Source of the DNA: Aplysia californica
Taxonomy: Eukaryota; Mollusca; Gastropoda; Aplysiida; Aplysiidae
Length of the DNA: 64,000 nucleotides
Direction: 5' to 3'
Assembly: GCF_000002075.1 (NCBI RefSeq)
Contig: NW_004798019.1
Location: 15,744-79,743 of the forward strand
Position numbers and translations under genes: made by a program. The first letter of the stretch is position 1. Each line of letters starts with the position of its first letter. Below, piece by piece: positions 49,168 to 59,500 of this stretch. The notes below the pieces were generated by a model that ran no database searches, was not told the origin of the DNA, and was given only the letters and a program-made list of their open reading frames with translations.

Positions 49168-52100
49168 GAGTAGCGTGAGAACTTCCGGTCAAAACAAAAT
49201 GGCGACCCGCGTAGTTCGGCTCGATTCGAAAAGTTAAATAGCTGTAGCATCTTTGTAGACAACCAAATTAATTTACTTTTGTGTTTTAACATCATTTTTT
49301 AACTTTGTTTTGGTCAATTTGATTGTCCACACCGATAGACAGTATTCAGAAAGAGACAGAGAGAGAGAGAGAGGGGAGGAGTAGATCTTGCGAGAACTTC
49401 CGGGCAAAACAAAATGGCGACCCGCGTAGTTCGGCTCGATTCAAAAAGTGAAATAGCCATAGCATCTTTGAAAATGATCAAATTAGCTTACTTTTGTGCT
49501 ATAACGTTAATTTTTTCTTGGCTTTTATCAATTTGATCATCCACACCGATAGACAGTATTCCAAAATGAGGAAAAGCAGGTCTTGTTTCGCACCGGGTGA
49601 GAATAGCCTACACTGGCAATTCTCACCCGGGGTGAGAGGTAGATCGTTTTTCTATTCTCACCCCGGATGAGAATAGCCACTTCCTTCTAGTAATCGTTCG
49701 GGATTGTACGCTGGCATGTCGTTAGTTTAACCTTTCCTCTGGTTGGTTGCAGAGTTTCATTTATTTTTGTCCAGGAGTTTTCCCGTAACTATACTTAGAA
49801 GAGAGTCACTTCTGATTCCGAGCTGCCCAAAAATTACCCCTCACGCGGAGGCCGATTTCCGGCCCAAGGCGCAGCGGGCGATTGGCATTGCTACTTTTGT
49901 GCTATAACGCAATCTTTTTTTGGCCTTTATCAATTTGATCATCCACACCGATAAACAGTATTCCAAAATGAGGAAAAACAGGTCTTGTTTCACACCCGGT
50001 GAGAATAGCCTACGCTGGCAAGTCTCACCCGGGGTGAGAGGTAGATCGTATTTCTATTCTCACCCCCGATGAGAATAGCCACTTCCATAATTTCATTTGA
50101 CGAACATCTAGAGCTACCAACTTGCCATGTTTTGAATGAGACGTATGCCTCGGTTACAAACCAATGCAGGCGGTTCTAGAAGAAGGCCACAAACGCACAC
50201 AAACTCTAGCAGACTGACGCACACACACACTTGAGCTATGTGAATGCGGATCCGACGCGGGACCCAAATTCAAGGGGAGATAGTGCTCGACGCGTGTGCG
50301 CCGAGCCAGGGGCTAGACTGACGCAGGACCAGAAAGCAGGCGGGGTGCTGAAATAGGCTTATCCGGTGACATAAACCCGTCCCGCCGTCCCCATGCAGGA
50401 CGAGGGTTAAACGAAGACACGCGGTCCATCATTCAGCCATCAAAATTTCCAAAAGCAAAAGATAAAGATTAAGCTTGATAGATATAGAGTACATCCTGTG
50501 GTGCGATATACAGTAAGCGATCTTTTGTGGATATCTCTGGAAGTTACAGGTCGATCTTCATGATTTTTTCACCAGAAGTTAGAAAAACTTCCTCTCTATA
50601 CGGTGTAGCACATTACTGTAACAGCAGTTTAAAATTTCTATATGTTGTGGTGGTGTTTGTTTGGTAACGTGTGTCTGGTTTGGTGCGCAAGGTTTCTGGT
50701 TTGGTGCAACATATCGTCTTGTTTGGTGCGCAATAGTACCATGTTTACAGCTCTAGATCTAGATCTAGATCTAGCTCTTTTCTGACACTTTTCATCTTTC
50801 TCTATCCTTGCTTTGTCTTCTTTTCCTAACAAGAAGTTCCTGTACTGACCATAATGGAAGGCCAAAGTCAATTAGGCGTGTTCTTTTTGGGAGCTGTGCG
50901 CCCCCTGACAGGAGATTTCCTTACACCGTGTGTATGTGTTTTGATAATGGATAAAAAGAAAGGTGCTGTGGACACAAGAAGGGGAAAGAAGAAAACAAGA
51001 ATAAGACTATACCTAGACTAGTATTTTAGAAGGAAAAGGACAAAAAAGAAGAAGAAAAAGACGTGAAAAGAAGAAATTGAAAAAGAAAGGTGCTGTGGAC
51101 ACAAGGAAGTGAAAGAAGAAAACAAGAATTAGACTATACCTAGACTAGTATTCTTTAAGGAAAAGGGCAAAAAAGAAGAAGAAAAAGACATGAAAAGAAG
51201 AAATTGAACATTTTGGAGATTATATTTCCATATTAATTAATTTTGACATGAATACATTAACTTATCATCTTCCAATGGCAATATAATGCATCCAAATGGA
51301 AGGAAAACAGTCTGTTTCAGTGCACAATGCAGGTCATAGAGAAATAACTTAATAAGTAAAACAAACAAAGGGCCTAGAAGCCACACTATCAATGCCAAAT
51401 AGCAAAAAAGCCGATATTGCGCACGAAACGGACTACCCAAATTTGGTCCGCTTCAGTGCGCAACCCTATCTAACACGTTCCTGGGCATTAAGAAGCAGCC
51501 TGCGATAGTATTTATCGATTCTAGTATACATTCTACGATACATTAGAGCTAGATTAGCTAGATGTGCTAAATAATCGACTACTCAAGCGCTTAGTAAATT
51601 GATCGATACCGGTTACGAAAACCATTAATATGAAGGGGCAAAACTTTCCGACACCGTAGAATCACGTGTGTTGACAGGAACCTCCAAAACGAAAGTGAAA
51701 TAAGCTGCATTCTGCGCATGCTCACAGAAAATGACCTCGTTTTCGCTGTTCTTATCCAAAACAAAGCAGGAGACCGGGGGTTGCGCACCAAAACAGTAGC
51801 GCGGTGATGCGGGCCTACTCTAGATCTAGATCTAGATCTAGATCTACATATACATCCATCTTCGGTGCCATGCGGTTTGCTATATTTAGATGTAATCACA
51901 TGATCGGAGGGGTATCCCTGTCTGACGTCAAACAAGATGGCCGCCTTCTTACCTAAAAAGTTTGCGTCGTTTTACGTTTAGTCACATGTTGTGCTTTTTT
52001 TTAATCTAGATTCTAGAGATCTTCACTGTAGCTTCATAGTATTTCTCACAACTAGTGAGTAGGGAGACTATCATTCTTCTACTCTGACTGTCATGGGGCC

Positions 52101-52523
52101 TATTCAACCTTCACCTCATATTTCATTATGTGATTCCCATATTAGTAAAGTGTTATTACCATTGACATCGTACTCCAATTGCCATGCTATTGTTAGACTA
52201 GAATTCTAGATCTAGATCTACTATGTGTATTCACTGAAAAGTGACATGTTACAGCAATAATAGACAAGGACCTCCTCCTATCCCATGGCCCATGGGCGCC
52301 ATGACATTCTTCTTACCTGAGGCAGCTTGAGCAGGATTCCCGCAGTTTGAATCAGTTCACAGCCCAAAATCCTGAGGTCGATTTCCACTTCTTTGTCAAG
52401 CCCATCTTGCATCGAAGGTGTTTCTGACAATTTATCATTAGGTATGAGTACATTGTCAAGTGTAATCAAAACTCGACTGAAGTCACGTTTCATAGTCGTT
52501 GTAGTAGGTGTACCATCCGCCAT
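26636..52523 (-). CDS. CCNL1: Cyclin L (CCNL), complete, 9 coding exons
   Basis: Cyclin L pairs with CDK11 (and CDK12/13 in some reports) and acts in nuclear speckles in transcription-coupled splicing. In-frame exons on the minus strand are 52523-52317, 46242-46168, 45035-44926, 31294-31174, 30592-30323, 29958-29838, 29335-29125, 27966-27829 and 26990-26636, giving 535 residues; vertebrate CCNL1/2 are about 520-530. Diagnostic matches are [72 protein letters not shown] and [16 protein letters not shown]. Cyclin box 1 spans roughly residues 50-165 and box 2 roughly 172-260. A charged Ser/Arg then Lys/Asp/Tyr-rich tail follows. Invertebrates usually have one gene ancestral to CCNL1 and CCNL2, so the symbol is approximate. 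Intron 3 is 13.6 kb and intron 1 is 6.1 kb. Confidence 0.95.
26991..27828 (-). other. Cyclin L intron 8 with a SINE D copy
   Basis: Contains an antisense family D SINE at 27085-27305 (CTGGCGTCCCCAGTGTAGC head, GATTGATTCC box, GGTTGGCCCTGATC body). Nothing else was recognised. Confidence 0.6.
27829..27966 (-). CDS. CCNL1: Cyclin L exon 8, Arg/Ser and Lys-rich
   Basis: [20 protein letters not shown] then [20 protein letters not shown] and REKHKK. Contains nuclear-localisation-like KKRKR and PKK clusters. Acceptor TTTCAG, donor GTGAGT. Confidence 0.88.
28295..28797. mobile_element. ~500-bp TIR element in cyclin L intron 7
   Basis: GGTCGCTTTTAAG (28295-28307) is mirrored perfectly by CTTAAAAGCGACC (28785-28797). 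Inner inverted segments ACAAGGGGGCTA and TAGCCCCCTTGT also pair. Non-coding. Superfamily unassigned. Confidence 0.65.
29125..29335 (-). CDS. CCNL1: Cyclin L exon 7, low-complexity linker
   Basis: [20 protein letters not shown] then [20 protein letters not shown] through [17 protein letters not shown]. Charged and disordered, with many SR/RD dipeptides. Enters after one base and leaves in phase 2. Confidence 0.88.
29838..29958 (-). CDS. CCNL1: Cyclin L exon 6
   Basis: [20 protein letters not shown] then [20 protein letters not shown] plus one base. The PNYE.LE..VE start matches the segment after cyclin box 2 in vertebrate cyclin L. Donor GTGAGT. Confidence 0.92.
30323..30592 (-). CDS. CCNL1: Cyclin L exon 5 (second cyclin box)
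   Basis: 90 codons, [20 protein letters not shown] through [20 protein letters not shown] and [19 protein letters not shown] to ILQLYARPK. It encodes most of cyclin box 2. Phase 0 at both ends. Confidence 0.96.
31174..31294 (-). CDS. CCNL1: Cyclin L exon 4
   Basis: (R)[17 protein letters not shown] then [20 protein letters not shown] and PHK. The first base completes the Arg codon from exon 3, 13.6 kb away. This is the most conserved block of the protein. Confidence 0.96.
32880..32958 (-). repeat. SINE-like family A, 5' half
   Basis: Minus-strand copy of the head region (GGTTGGTGGGGGGTCTTG to TAACATCTATCGACC). The 3' tail is missing. Confidence 0.65.
34376..34590 (+). repeat. SINE family B body fragment
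   Basis: TACTGCTGTCTTTCAGCCAC, GATCTACACCTAGCCTTC and AGATCCCTTGGTGGTCTAAA match the family B body at 12300-12480. It lacks the tRNA head and shared tail. Antisense to cyclin L. Confidence 0.8.
34753..34934 (-). mobile_element. SINE-like family A copy
   Basis: Minus-strand copy with the tail stem AGCACTT and AAGTGCT and the head GGTGGCGGGTGCTCTGGTGT. Sense to cyclin L. Confidence 0.75.
35540..35702 (-). mobile_element. SINE-like family A copy, diverged
   Basis: Minus-strand copy whose head reads GGTGGTTGTAGGGTGGTCTG; the tail hairpin has decayed. Sense to cyclin L. Confidence 0.7.
36860..37020 (-). mobile_element. SINE-like family A, full copy with TSDs
   Basis: Flanked by ACTTCTGGT at 36851-36859 and 37021-37029. 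On the minus strand it begins exactly GTGGGTGGTTGGCGGGGG and stops just after the tail hairpin. It confirms the 5' terminus of the family. Sense to cyclin L. Confidence 0.85.
41003..41290 (-). mobile_element. SINE-like family C copy
   Basis: Minus-strand copy with the shared tail (TGCAGTTGCGAGTGCTGTAA) and the body CTCTAGCTTC-like/GTGAGCAGAGTAAGCCCG and CTATTTCCGGGGTGCCTTG. Sense to cyclin L. Confidence 0.7.
41897..42035 (-). mobile_element. SINE-like family A, 3' part
   Basis: Minus-strand tail (GGCACTTATATTACCTTATT, ACAATTGGCGTAAAAC) and body up to CTATCAGAGATCTATCGTCC. The head is missing. Confidence 0.65.
42263..42357 (-). repeat. Dispersed repeat family E
   Basis: Plus-strand ATTTAGTGCTGGGAACAAAT to CTTCAACTACCGGC is the reverse of the family E copy at 18841-18931. 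Confidence 0.6.
44926..45035 (-). CDS. CCNL1: Cyclin L exon 3
   Basis: [20 protein letters not shown] then [16 protein letters not shown] plus two bases of an Arg codon. It contains the [15 protein letters not shown] signature, the core CDK-contacting part of cyclin box 1. Donor GTAAGA. Confidence 0.95.
46168..46242 (-). CDS. CCNL1: Cyclin L exon 2
   Basis: 25 codons, [20 protein letters not shown] then KHNME, phase 0 at both ends. Acceptor TTTCAG, donor GTAAGT. This is the VLFHRFFYSKSF helix of cyclin box 1. Confidence 0.94.
47336..47412. repeat. GC-rich palindromic pair
   Basis: AGGGGGGCATGCCCCCCTG and GTGGGGCAGGCCCCCCTGGA, each followed by ACCCCCC, form two related short palindromes in AT-rich intron DNA. 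Confidence 0.75.
47566..48150. repeat. Palindrome-ended repeat, copy 1 (5' part)
   Basis: Starts GCACAGGCGAGTCTTTTGGC then TATTCTCACCCGGTG, includes (GA)n and two ~221-bp subunits with ACTTCCGG at 47824 and 48045. It aligns with 48921-49505 at an offset of about 1,355 bp. Confidence 0.85.
48908..49679. mobile_element. Palindrome-ended repeat, copy 2 (most complete)
   Basis: The outer ends both contain CTATTCTCA..CCGG.TGAGAATAG palindromes (48908-48932 and 49653-49677). The inner end GGCTATTCTCACCTGGTG (48949-48966) is mirrored by CACCGGGTGAGAATAGCC (49591-49608). Two subunits carry ACTTCCGG at 49181 and 49396, each followed by AAAATGGCGAC. This looks like a non-autonomous DNA element with compound inverted ends. 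No ORF. Confidence 0.75.
49890..50093. repeat. Palindrome-ended repeat, copy 3 (3' end only)
   Basis: ACTTTTGTGCTATAACGCAA to GATGAGAATAGCCACTTCC repeats 49487-49685, including all three terminal palindromes. Confidence 0.85.
50951..51208. repeat. 129-bp tandem duplication, polypurine
   Basis: Two adjacent units contain AAGAAAGGTGCTGTGGACAC, AGACTATACCTAGACTAGTA and AAAAAAGAAGAAGAAAAAGA, and differ at only a few bases. Confidence 0.88.
51820..51846. repeat. (CTAGAT)n palindromic hexamer array
   Basis: TCTAGATCTAGATCTAGATC continued. Similar arrays are at 50752-50775 and 52204-52220. The Arg/Ser open frames over them are artefacts. Confidence 0.88.
52317..52523 (-). CDS. CCNL1: Cyclin L exon 1
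   Basis: 69 codons from [15 protein letters not shown] to GILLKLPQ, donor GTAAGA. The ATG at 52523 is chosen because the Thr-rich start followed by the [20 protein letters not shown] block resembles the vertebrate N terminus. The frame is open upstream to in-frame ATGs at 52616 and 52625, which would add up to 34 residues (MSEMPWPTAYEYSDV...). Confidence 0.9.
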
Positions 52524-52691
52524 GCTGAAACTCAATGTTCCTCCTTCAACATCACTGAGAACTACGCATGCGTCAAAGGTGACGTCAGAATATTCATACG
52601 CGGTAGGCCAGGGCATCTCACTCATCGGCCTCGGGCTATACGTAAGGGCCTATTTCTTTCACCGTTGCGTCGATCTCGGCCAAGATCTTTT

Positions 52692-52748
52692 CTAGGCCTA
52701 GGCCTAGGCCTATGGGCCAAGGCTGGGGTAGGCCTAGGCCTAAGCCTA
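52692..52748. repeat. (TAGGCC)n array upstream of cyclin L
   Basis: CTAGGCCTAGGCCTAGGCCT and GGTAGGCCTAGGCCTAAGCC lie ~170-225 bp upstream of the cyclin L ATG. A TATATAA-like sequence follows at about 52748. Promoter role is speculative. Confidence 0.7.
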
Positions 52749-52749
52749 T

Positions 52750-54730
52750 ATAAGAATCCAGATCCAGATTTTAGATCTAATCTATTTCTATTATTATATA
52801 GGTCTAGGTCTAGTCAGTGTTTTGCCTAGTGTTAGGTAAAAGGGAGGAAACTGTTTGAGCTATCACCTCCGCTTCCAAAGAACCTGATCAACAAATTATG
52901 CAATCGCTCCAAAGAATTATTACAGGCCTTTATTAACTTGTACTGTAATATCAGAGAGGGTTTACTTACAGTAACTGTAAAACTCTCTGTATCTAGGTCT
53001 AGCCTTCTTGGCTAAAAGCACGTAGGCTAGGCTTAGCCTAGGCTACAGTAAAATTACAATTATTTTCAATTTTCAATAAATGGAATTACATCACTAGCAC
53101 TTTATAATTATATCTAGATATATAGCTAAACGACGTAAAAATGGGTTTAGTCTTCCAAATCAAAAGTTTCAGTTTTCCATCGGCCCCGAATTGTTTGTAT
53201 TACATGTACATGACACACAGTTTGTTTTGGAATACAGCAACGCTAAAACATGTTTTTCGTTGTTCACACAAATTGAGTCTAAAAGTGTACTATCTTTGTC
53301 AAAATCATGGAAGTTATAGGCCAAGGTTAACCTAACTCTGCATGTGATGTTATCGTGGTTGTCAGCATCACGGGCCCGGCCGGTATACTTCAGGCCTACA
53401 ATGGGCTAGGCTAGACTCCGCCTAAAAACACGCCGCGTAAGAACCCGGTCCACCGGAATTTTTCTCCATGATGTGCATACATACATGTAGGTCTTGCTAT
53501 TGACCCCCCCCCCCCCCCTCCTAAAAAAAATAAGGTAAGCCGCCAACAAACACCCCCATGCGGTGAGCTGAGTATGATCACTTTTCCTGTAATGTTCTTG
53601 TTTTACCAGAACCTACAAATCTTTCTAAACAGCAAGCACCACTGATAAGAGCAGAGGAGAGACCATATTATAGAAGTTATGGATGGGCTTCTTCAACGCC
53701 AAACCAGGGGCCTAGTTGACCAGCAACAGCTAGCCTTATACAAGTAGTTCTGTTACGAAGTTAGATAATATCATGAAGCCCAATTATTTTTGGGTATGGG
53801 GAAAAGTGGTCATAGAAGGGGCGAATGAGCTGTAACTGATAACATGATTATTATTTATATGAAAAGATATGTAACAAAGGCGGGCATATGTGGGGTTGTT
53901 GTGAATGTCATCAGATGAGGGAGTTCGGGTGGCGTGAACTCTACTATAAGCCATAAGCGGGATAGGATACGAAATCTACACATTGTATTCACACTTACAC
54001 TGTTTTTTCGACGTGCGTGATCTCGAACTGCCGTCGAATGATCCCATTATCTTATGAAAGTTGCCCCCTTTATATTGTTCCCAATTAATCCCTTAACCTG
54101 AACTGTACGATGCGATCGACAGGTTATCAGTCCATTAGTTTCCATTCACTTTCAAATAATGTGTACCGCATTAAAGCCGAGCTATGAAAATTCAGTTAGA
54201 ATTCAATGAGTCTCATTTGGACTCCAAACAACATGCAAAACTCACTTAAATAGAACACCACACAGGCATAAAAAACATTTTATTTTAAGGAAATAAATTA
54301 AGAAACTCTCAAACTCTTTCCACGGACGTAAATATTATAGTTATCACCTGTTGGGCATAAGGTATACTGAGAAGTTAACTGGAGATGGCTGAGTCTAAGA
54401 ACCCACAATTTAAATTGTCTCCCGACGATCGAGTCCTTTGGTACAGACAACTGCACGTGTTTTGTAGGTGGACATTATGAGACGTATAATACATAGAATA
54501 GGTTTTATCAAAACGGGTGCACATTTAGCAGTCATCTTGAAATGAAACTTGTGTAGGCCTGCATGATGTCTGTATAAGTTGTTTCGTTATACATAGGCTT
54601 GACATTATAACAAGTTATAGTAATTTGCGCATAGTAAAAATGGTCGAGATCAATGAGTTTCTTTTCATGTACTCAGATCATGATTATTATAAACAGCTGG
54701 CACATAATAATTGCTGTCTCTAAGTTATCT
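52750..54730. other. Upstream intergenic region, no gene seen
   Basis: Likely contains the cyclin L promoter on the minus strand. A ~38-bp hairpin (CAGAGAG..TTTAC / GTAAAA.CTCTCTG) at about 52952-52989 and a C-run at 53502-53518 are the only structures noted. Confidence 0.5.
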
Positions 54731-54857
54731 GTGGGTAGTTGGTGTTTGCTCTAGTGTGGTTTTCCTATCAAACATTTATCGTCATCATATCCCTCCTCCT
54801 TCTTTTTAGTGTTTATTACTCTCTGGTAACAACTCTAATCTTTGACATTTATATAAA
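54731..54857 (+). repeat. SINE-like family A, head and middle
   Basis: GTGGGTAGTTGGTGTTTGCT to CTAATCTTTGACATTTATAT, then replaced by a (TA)n tract where the tail would be. Confidence 0.7.
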
Positions 54858-54867
54858 GTGGTATATA

Positions 54868-54943
<76 letters not shown>

Positions 54944-54975
54944 ATATATATATATTATATATATATATATATATA

Positions 54976-55011
<36 letters not shown>

Positions 55012-55048
55012 ATATATATAATATACATTGTATATATATACATTGTAT
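54858..55048. repeat. (TA)n microsatellite with a (TG)n core
   Basis: Long TA run with a GTGTGTGTG interruption, lying between a family A head (plus) and the 3' end of a family B SINE (minus). Tyr/Ile open frames here are artefacts. Confidence 0.95.
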
Positions 55049-55060
55049 ATATATTTTTTA

Positions 55061-55607
55061 AATGTTTTACGGCGCTCGCAACTACGTAAGGTCAGATGAG
55101 CGCGCGGGACACATTAAACATTTTCAATTTTCAGTAGGAAAGAAATTTTGAATTTTGCCCATGTGCCAGCCGAAGCCTACTCGTGTCGATTTTGGACCAC
55201 TAAGGGATCTTTATCGTGCGCAGCTTTCACACGGAACCTCCGATATTGTTCGCCCTTGTCCGATCAGAAGGCTACGTGCTAGGTCTTTCCTACCACAATA
55301 TCAGGGGAGCGGCTGAAAGACAGCAGTAAGAAAGAGCCAGGGAGTAGCAGAAGAAAGGTTGCAGAAAGAGCAAGAAAGAGTCAGGAGCCCAGAAGGGCAA
55401 ATGAGGACTGGAGACGAGGTGCGTGGGGTGGGGGGGGGGGGGCAGAAAGTGGATGCGAAAGCAAACGACAGAACGTTGCTAGAGAGCAGGAAAGGAGGTG
55501 AAAGGAGACCATTTTTAGAGAAGACAAATTTCCGTCGCTATCCGGATTTGAATCCGGGACCTATTGAATGAGACCAGTGTGTCTTAAAAACTGTCTCTCG
55601 ACATTGA
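55061..55607 (-). mobile_element. SINE family B, near full-length
   Basis: Minus strand: degraded tRNA-like head with a B-box-like GGATTCAAATCC, body with TGCGCACGATAAAGATCCCT and the shared tail GCGCTCATCTGACCTTACGT then TTGCGAGCGCCGTAAAAC. Second long copy of the 12046-12577 element. Confidence 0.85.
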
Positions 55608-55667
55608 ACGTAGCTTCACTTTAATAAAGAACTACAGCGAATTATCAAGAAGTATCCTACAAGATAA

Positions 55668-55728
55668 ATAAGATGACCTAATAAATGTGTTACAAGTGCC
55701 GTAAAATCAAACGCTTACTAAAACACAA
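55668..55728 (+). repeat. Shared SINE tail fragment
   Basis: GATGACCTAATAAATGTGTT followed by ACAAGTGCCGTAAAATC and an A-rich run is a diverged family A-type tail. Confidence 0.6.
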
Positions 55729-56095
55729 GACCACCCCCACCCCTACCCCTCCAAAAATTCTTTCTTTAAATGTGTTCATAAAGTCAAAATCAAATATAGA
55801 GATATAGCCTGCTGAAAGTTATATTTTTGTAATCACAAAAAAGTAGGTTTATTCTTATTGAGCTGCATATAACTGATTGTACATGACGCCCTGCCCGGTC
55901 ATTTTCACGGATGTATATCACCGGAAAAAAAGTATCTAGACGTCTATAAGTATCAATGTGACATTGCTTTGTCATGAAGTGGTACATTCGGCGTTTCAAT
56001 TTAAGTGTTCATATCTCTTATCTAAAAATATAGCCTATAACCAACACATATAATTTCAGTGTTCATATCTCTTATCTAAAATATGGCCTATAACC

Positions 56096-56268
<173 letters not shown>

Positions 56269-56398
56269 CAAAAAAAGAGGCTTGCCGTGATAGAAAGGGC
56301 TCGCCGTGACTCAGATTATAAACGATGAAGCTACCAACTTATAAACGATTATAAACGATGCATGATGACTGAAAAGTCAGTGAAATACGCATACAGAG

Positions 56399-56501
<103 letters not shown>

Positions 56502-56509
56502 TAAATATA

Positions 56510-59500
56510 ATACATAGACTCAAAAGTATTCTAATCTTGTTAGTGGTGGTACCACGTATGAAACCAGGAAAATGGACTCACCAATGTGTCTTTATACGTG
56601 TACATGATTTGTGTCCTTCCGTGATGTTTTGGTTGAACGGTGCATCCTTCGTGATGAACGACGTAAGGTTAAAATATTTCGATTGCTTTCCATCCACAAC
56701 AGGATGCGAAAATGTTGCTGTTTGACGTGGTCACAGTCTCTTGACAGTGAGCTTAGCTTCACTTAATAGGGAACTAAAGCGAATTTCCAAAAAGTATCCT
56801 ACACGATACATTGTGCAATGAAGAACAAATAGTAGATTCTAATTTAAAACTACCTCAACTCGTTGATACAATACAAAGGTGTTTGCTTCAGTCTGATCTT
56901 TACACAAAGAACCCAAGTGAACACAATACGCTCGCAAGAGATCACTATCAGGGAACACGTTCAAAACTAATTCCAGTGTGCACACATATTCTTAGACCAT
57001 TGGCATCATCAGACTAGCACGGCTTAACCATAGAGCACACAGAGAGCCAAGATGAAAAAAGGGGAGCGGGGAGGGGGGGGGAGCTAATCACGTGACAAAT
57101 GCAGCCACCGAGCCTAATAGAACAATCAGATACGTGTACTTTGTGTCGGCCTTGAGCCATGCAAGATCAAGACATCAGTAATATTCAGTCTGTGGGAACT
57201 CAAGCGCTGGGGCTTAAGGGGCAAACCAATGAAATTTTATTCTCCATGATGAAAAGAACACGTGATTAGACGGGGCTATAGACACAGTAAATAATAGTGG
57301 ACACTCAGACCAATCAGATCACTTTCCGAGTTATATATTATGCTTAACAAATTTTGTCTTGGGTGTTCCTTGAGTTCCCCTTTTTAAAAATCTAAATACA
57401 GTATTATGTTTTGTCCCTTAATTTTTTTGTTTTGATTTTACTCAGAGAAGAAACTTCTCAGTGAAGAAAACCAGGTGGGGCTAAAGCAGCAAGCCCCACC
57501 CCAAAAGACGCCACTGCATACATATATATGCAATGCCTTTGTGGATGTTTAAGAACAAAAATCTTTTTAGGTCACGTTTCTATAAAGCTAGGTACCAGCA
57601 GGAAACAACTTAATTAACGTCTAAAATATTGAATTATACGTACTTTATCTCTCACATTTAAATCAATTAAATTTTTTCCTCCTTTGATTACATCCTTCCA
57701 TTTTACGTATTGACCCAAACTCTTGCCCCAGTGCTCCATTTGGCCTTTGATTTATTTTTAGAACTCATTGCGTTAAACTAAAACAAGCAAACAAACCCCC
57801 CCCCCCCAAACAACAACAAAGTAAAGCAAATAGGATTGAGGCGTAGGCTATATGTACAACAATTAATCAGGGTTCACACGCTAGCCTATAAGGCTGTGCT
57901 TGCAAGAACCTGTGCCCAAAACGCTGCTTCTACCATTATCTAGGCCTACAATTTAGGCCTACAATTTTTTATAGTTAAAAATATATGCCATGATTATCCC
58001 GAGATGTACGATTTTTCTTTGATACCGGTAGCACTGAATAATATGAATTAATGTACTGGATTACCAACAGAGATCGTTGCCCCCCCCCCCTCCGCCCCCA
58101 AGCATATTATATAGATCTATAAAGCGAATTTCCATTCAGACTTGATTTCATGTTGTCCAGTACTAGCCTAGGGTACTCGACTATGAACATATCCTGGAGG
58201 CAGAGAGAAACATTATTTTTTATGTATGCAGAGACTGGAGCAGGATGCTGGCTAAATTTTAGTCCGCACTGACGAACAAAATTAATTTTACAGTGCCGTG
58301 GTCGGTCTTTATAAAGAGTACCATGATTTGGGCAAAAAAAGCAATAATTTTACCTCCATTATGACATGCAGATAGCGACGAGAGTGCCGACAAACGCCAT
58401 TTATACTGAAATTTGAACAGGTAGGCTGATATAATTGTTCGAAGTCTCGTTGTTTGTAAAAGTTTAATTAGATCTCTAAAGCACAAAATTAGGCACCTTT
58501 AAAATTTACAAAGAAAACATTAGCCGACTATTTATACCCCCCCCCCCATCTCTCTCTCTCTCCCTCCCTCCTTCTTTCCGCCCCTCCCAAGAATAGACCT
58601 ATTATGAGATATAAAAAAATGGACCATCATCCAGTTCACGTATTCAGTCCAAAAAGGCCGAGTTCTCGCCTAAATCAAGCTCACTCTACGGTGCAACCCA
58701 GTAAGTTAGAAATAAAGAACATAATGGAACCGAGCATGAATTCTTATTTGTCTAAGTGCATTTAAACTTGATAGCTTATGAACCTGACAAGAGCAGTTGA
58801 AGTGGAAATGTTGGCTTCATAAACTAGGTGCTGTCTTCGAAAGAAAACTAGCCTTGCCTACACACATAGCCTCGCTGAAACGTTGGCCTAGGGCGAGTTC
58901 AAACTGGGAAAGAAAAAAGGGGGTGCAGACTGCATTGTGGTCCTGAGGTAAATTGGGCAACAGTTAAAATATAATAAACCACCCTAACGTATTATTTGAG
59001 TCGGCTTTTTAAAATGCATATATCCCCAAAAATTACTGGAGTTAGTTTGTTGATTAAAGAGGAAATGCTACGTCTTATAGCACATATGCTCGCATTCCCA
59101 ATGGAATGGTCTATTTGTACGGCTTCATTCTCGACAAGCGAGTGTGTGGGGATGTGAAATGTTGTTTTATTTGTAAAATCAACATAAATTGACAACTACT
59201 TGATATCCACACTGTTATCCCAGGATATGGTATGTAGAGTGTACCGAATACACGTTACTATGTGCTTATATTTAATCGTTTTAACCCTGTGTCTCATCTT
59301 TTACCCGGTCTGAGTACATTCAAGAACGACGACCTAACAAAGATAGATAGCCGTGTAAATTGAACATCGATATTTAATAAATGTATGTCCGTAGACAGTC
59401 AAATCACCCCAATTATGCATAATCGTACAATATTTGCACTTTTAGTGTATTGAAAAGACATACTTTCAAAATGGGCATCTCTGTATTACTGTTATTTTGT

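Larger units (their letters stand above)
46243..52316 (-). other. Cyclin L intron 1 (6.1 kb)
   Basis: Holds a cluster of palindrome-ended repeats with promoter-like modules (47566-50095), a tandem polypurine duplication (50951-51208), CTAGAT hexamer arrays and a small minisatellite of TTTGGTGCGCAA units at 50655-50735. No coding exon was recognised. Confidence 0.65.

Noticed and set aside
50638-50871. Second Arg/Ser-rich open frame
   Set aside because: Same hexamer-array artefact as at 51.8 kb.
51591-51935. Arg/Ser-rich open frame that could be an SR-like exon
   Set aside because: The RS run is produced by the (CTAGAT)n hexamer array; the remainder resembles nothing known.
54739-55089. Tyr/Ile-rich frames over (TA)n, and similar frames at 56.06-56.33 kb
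   Set aside because: Translation of microsatellites only.
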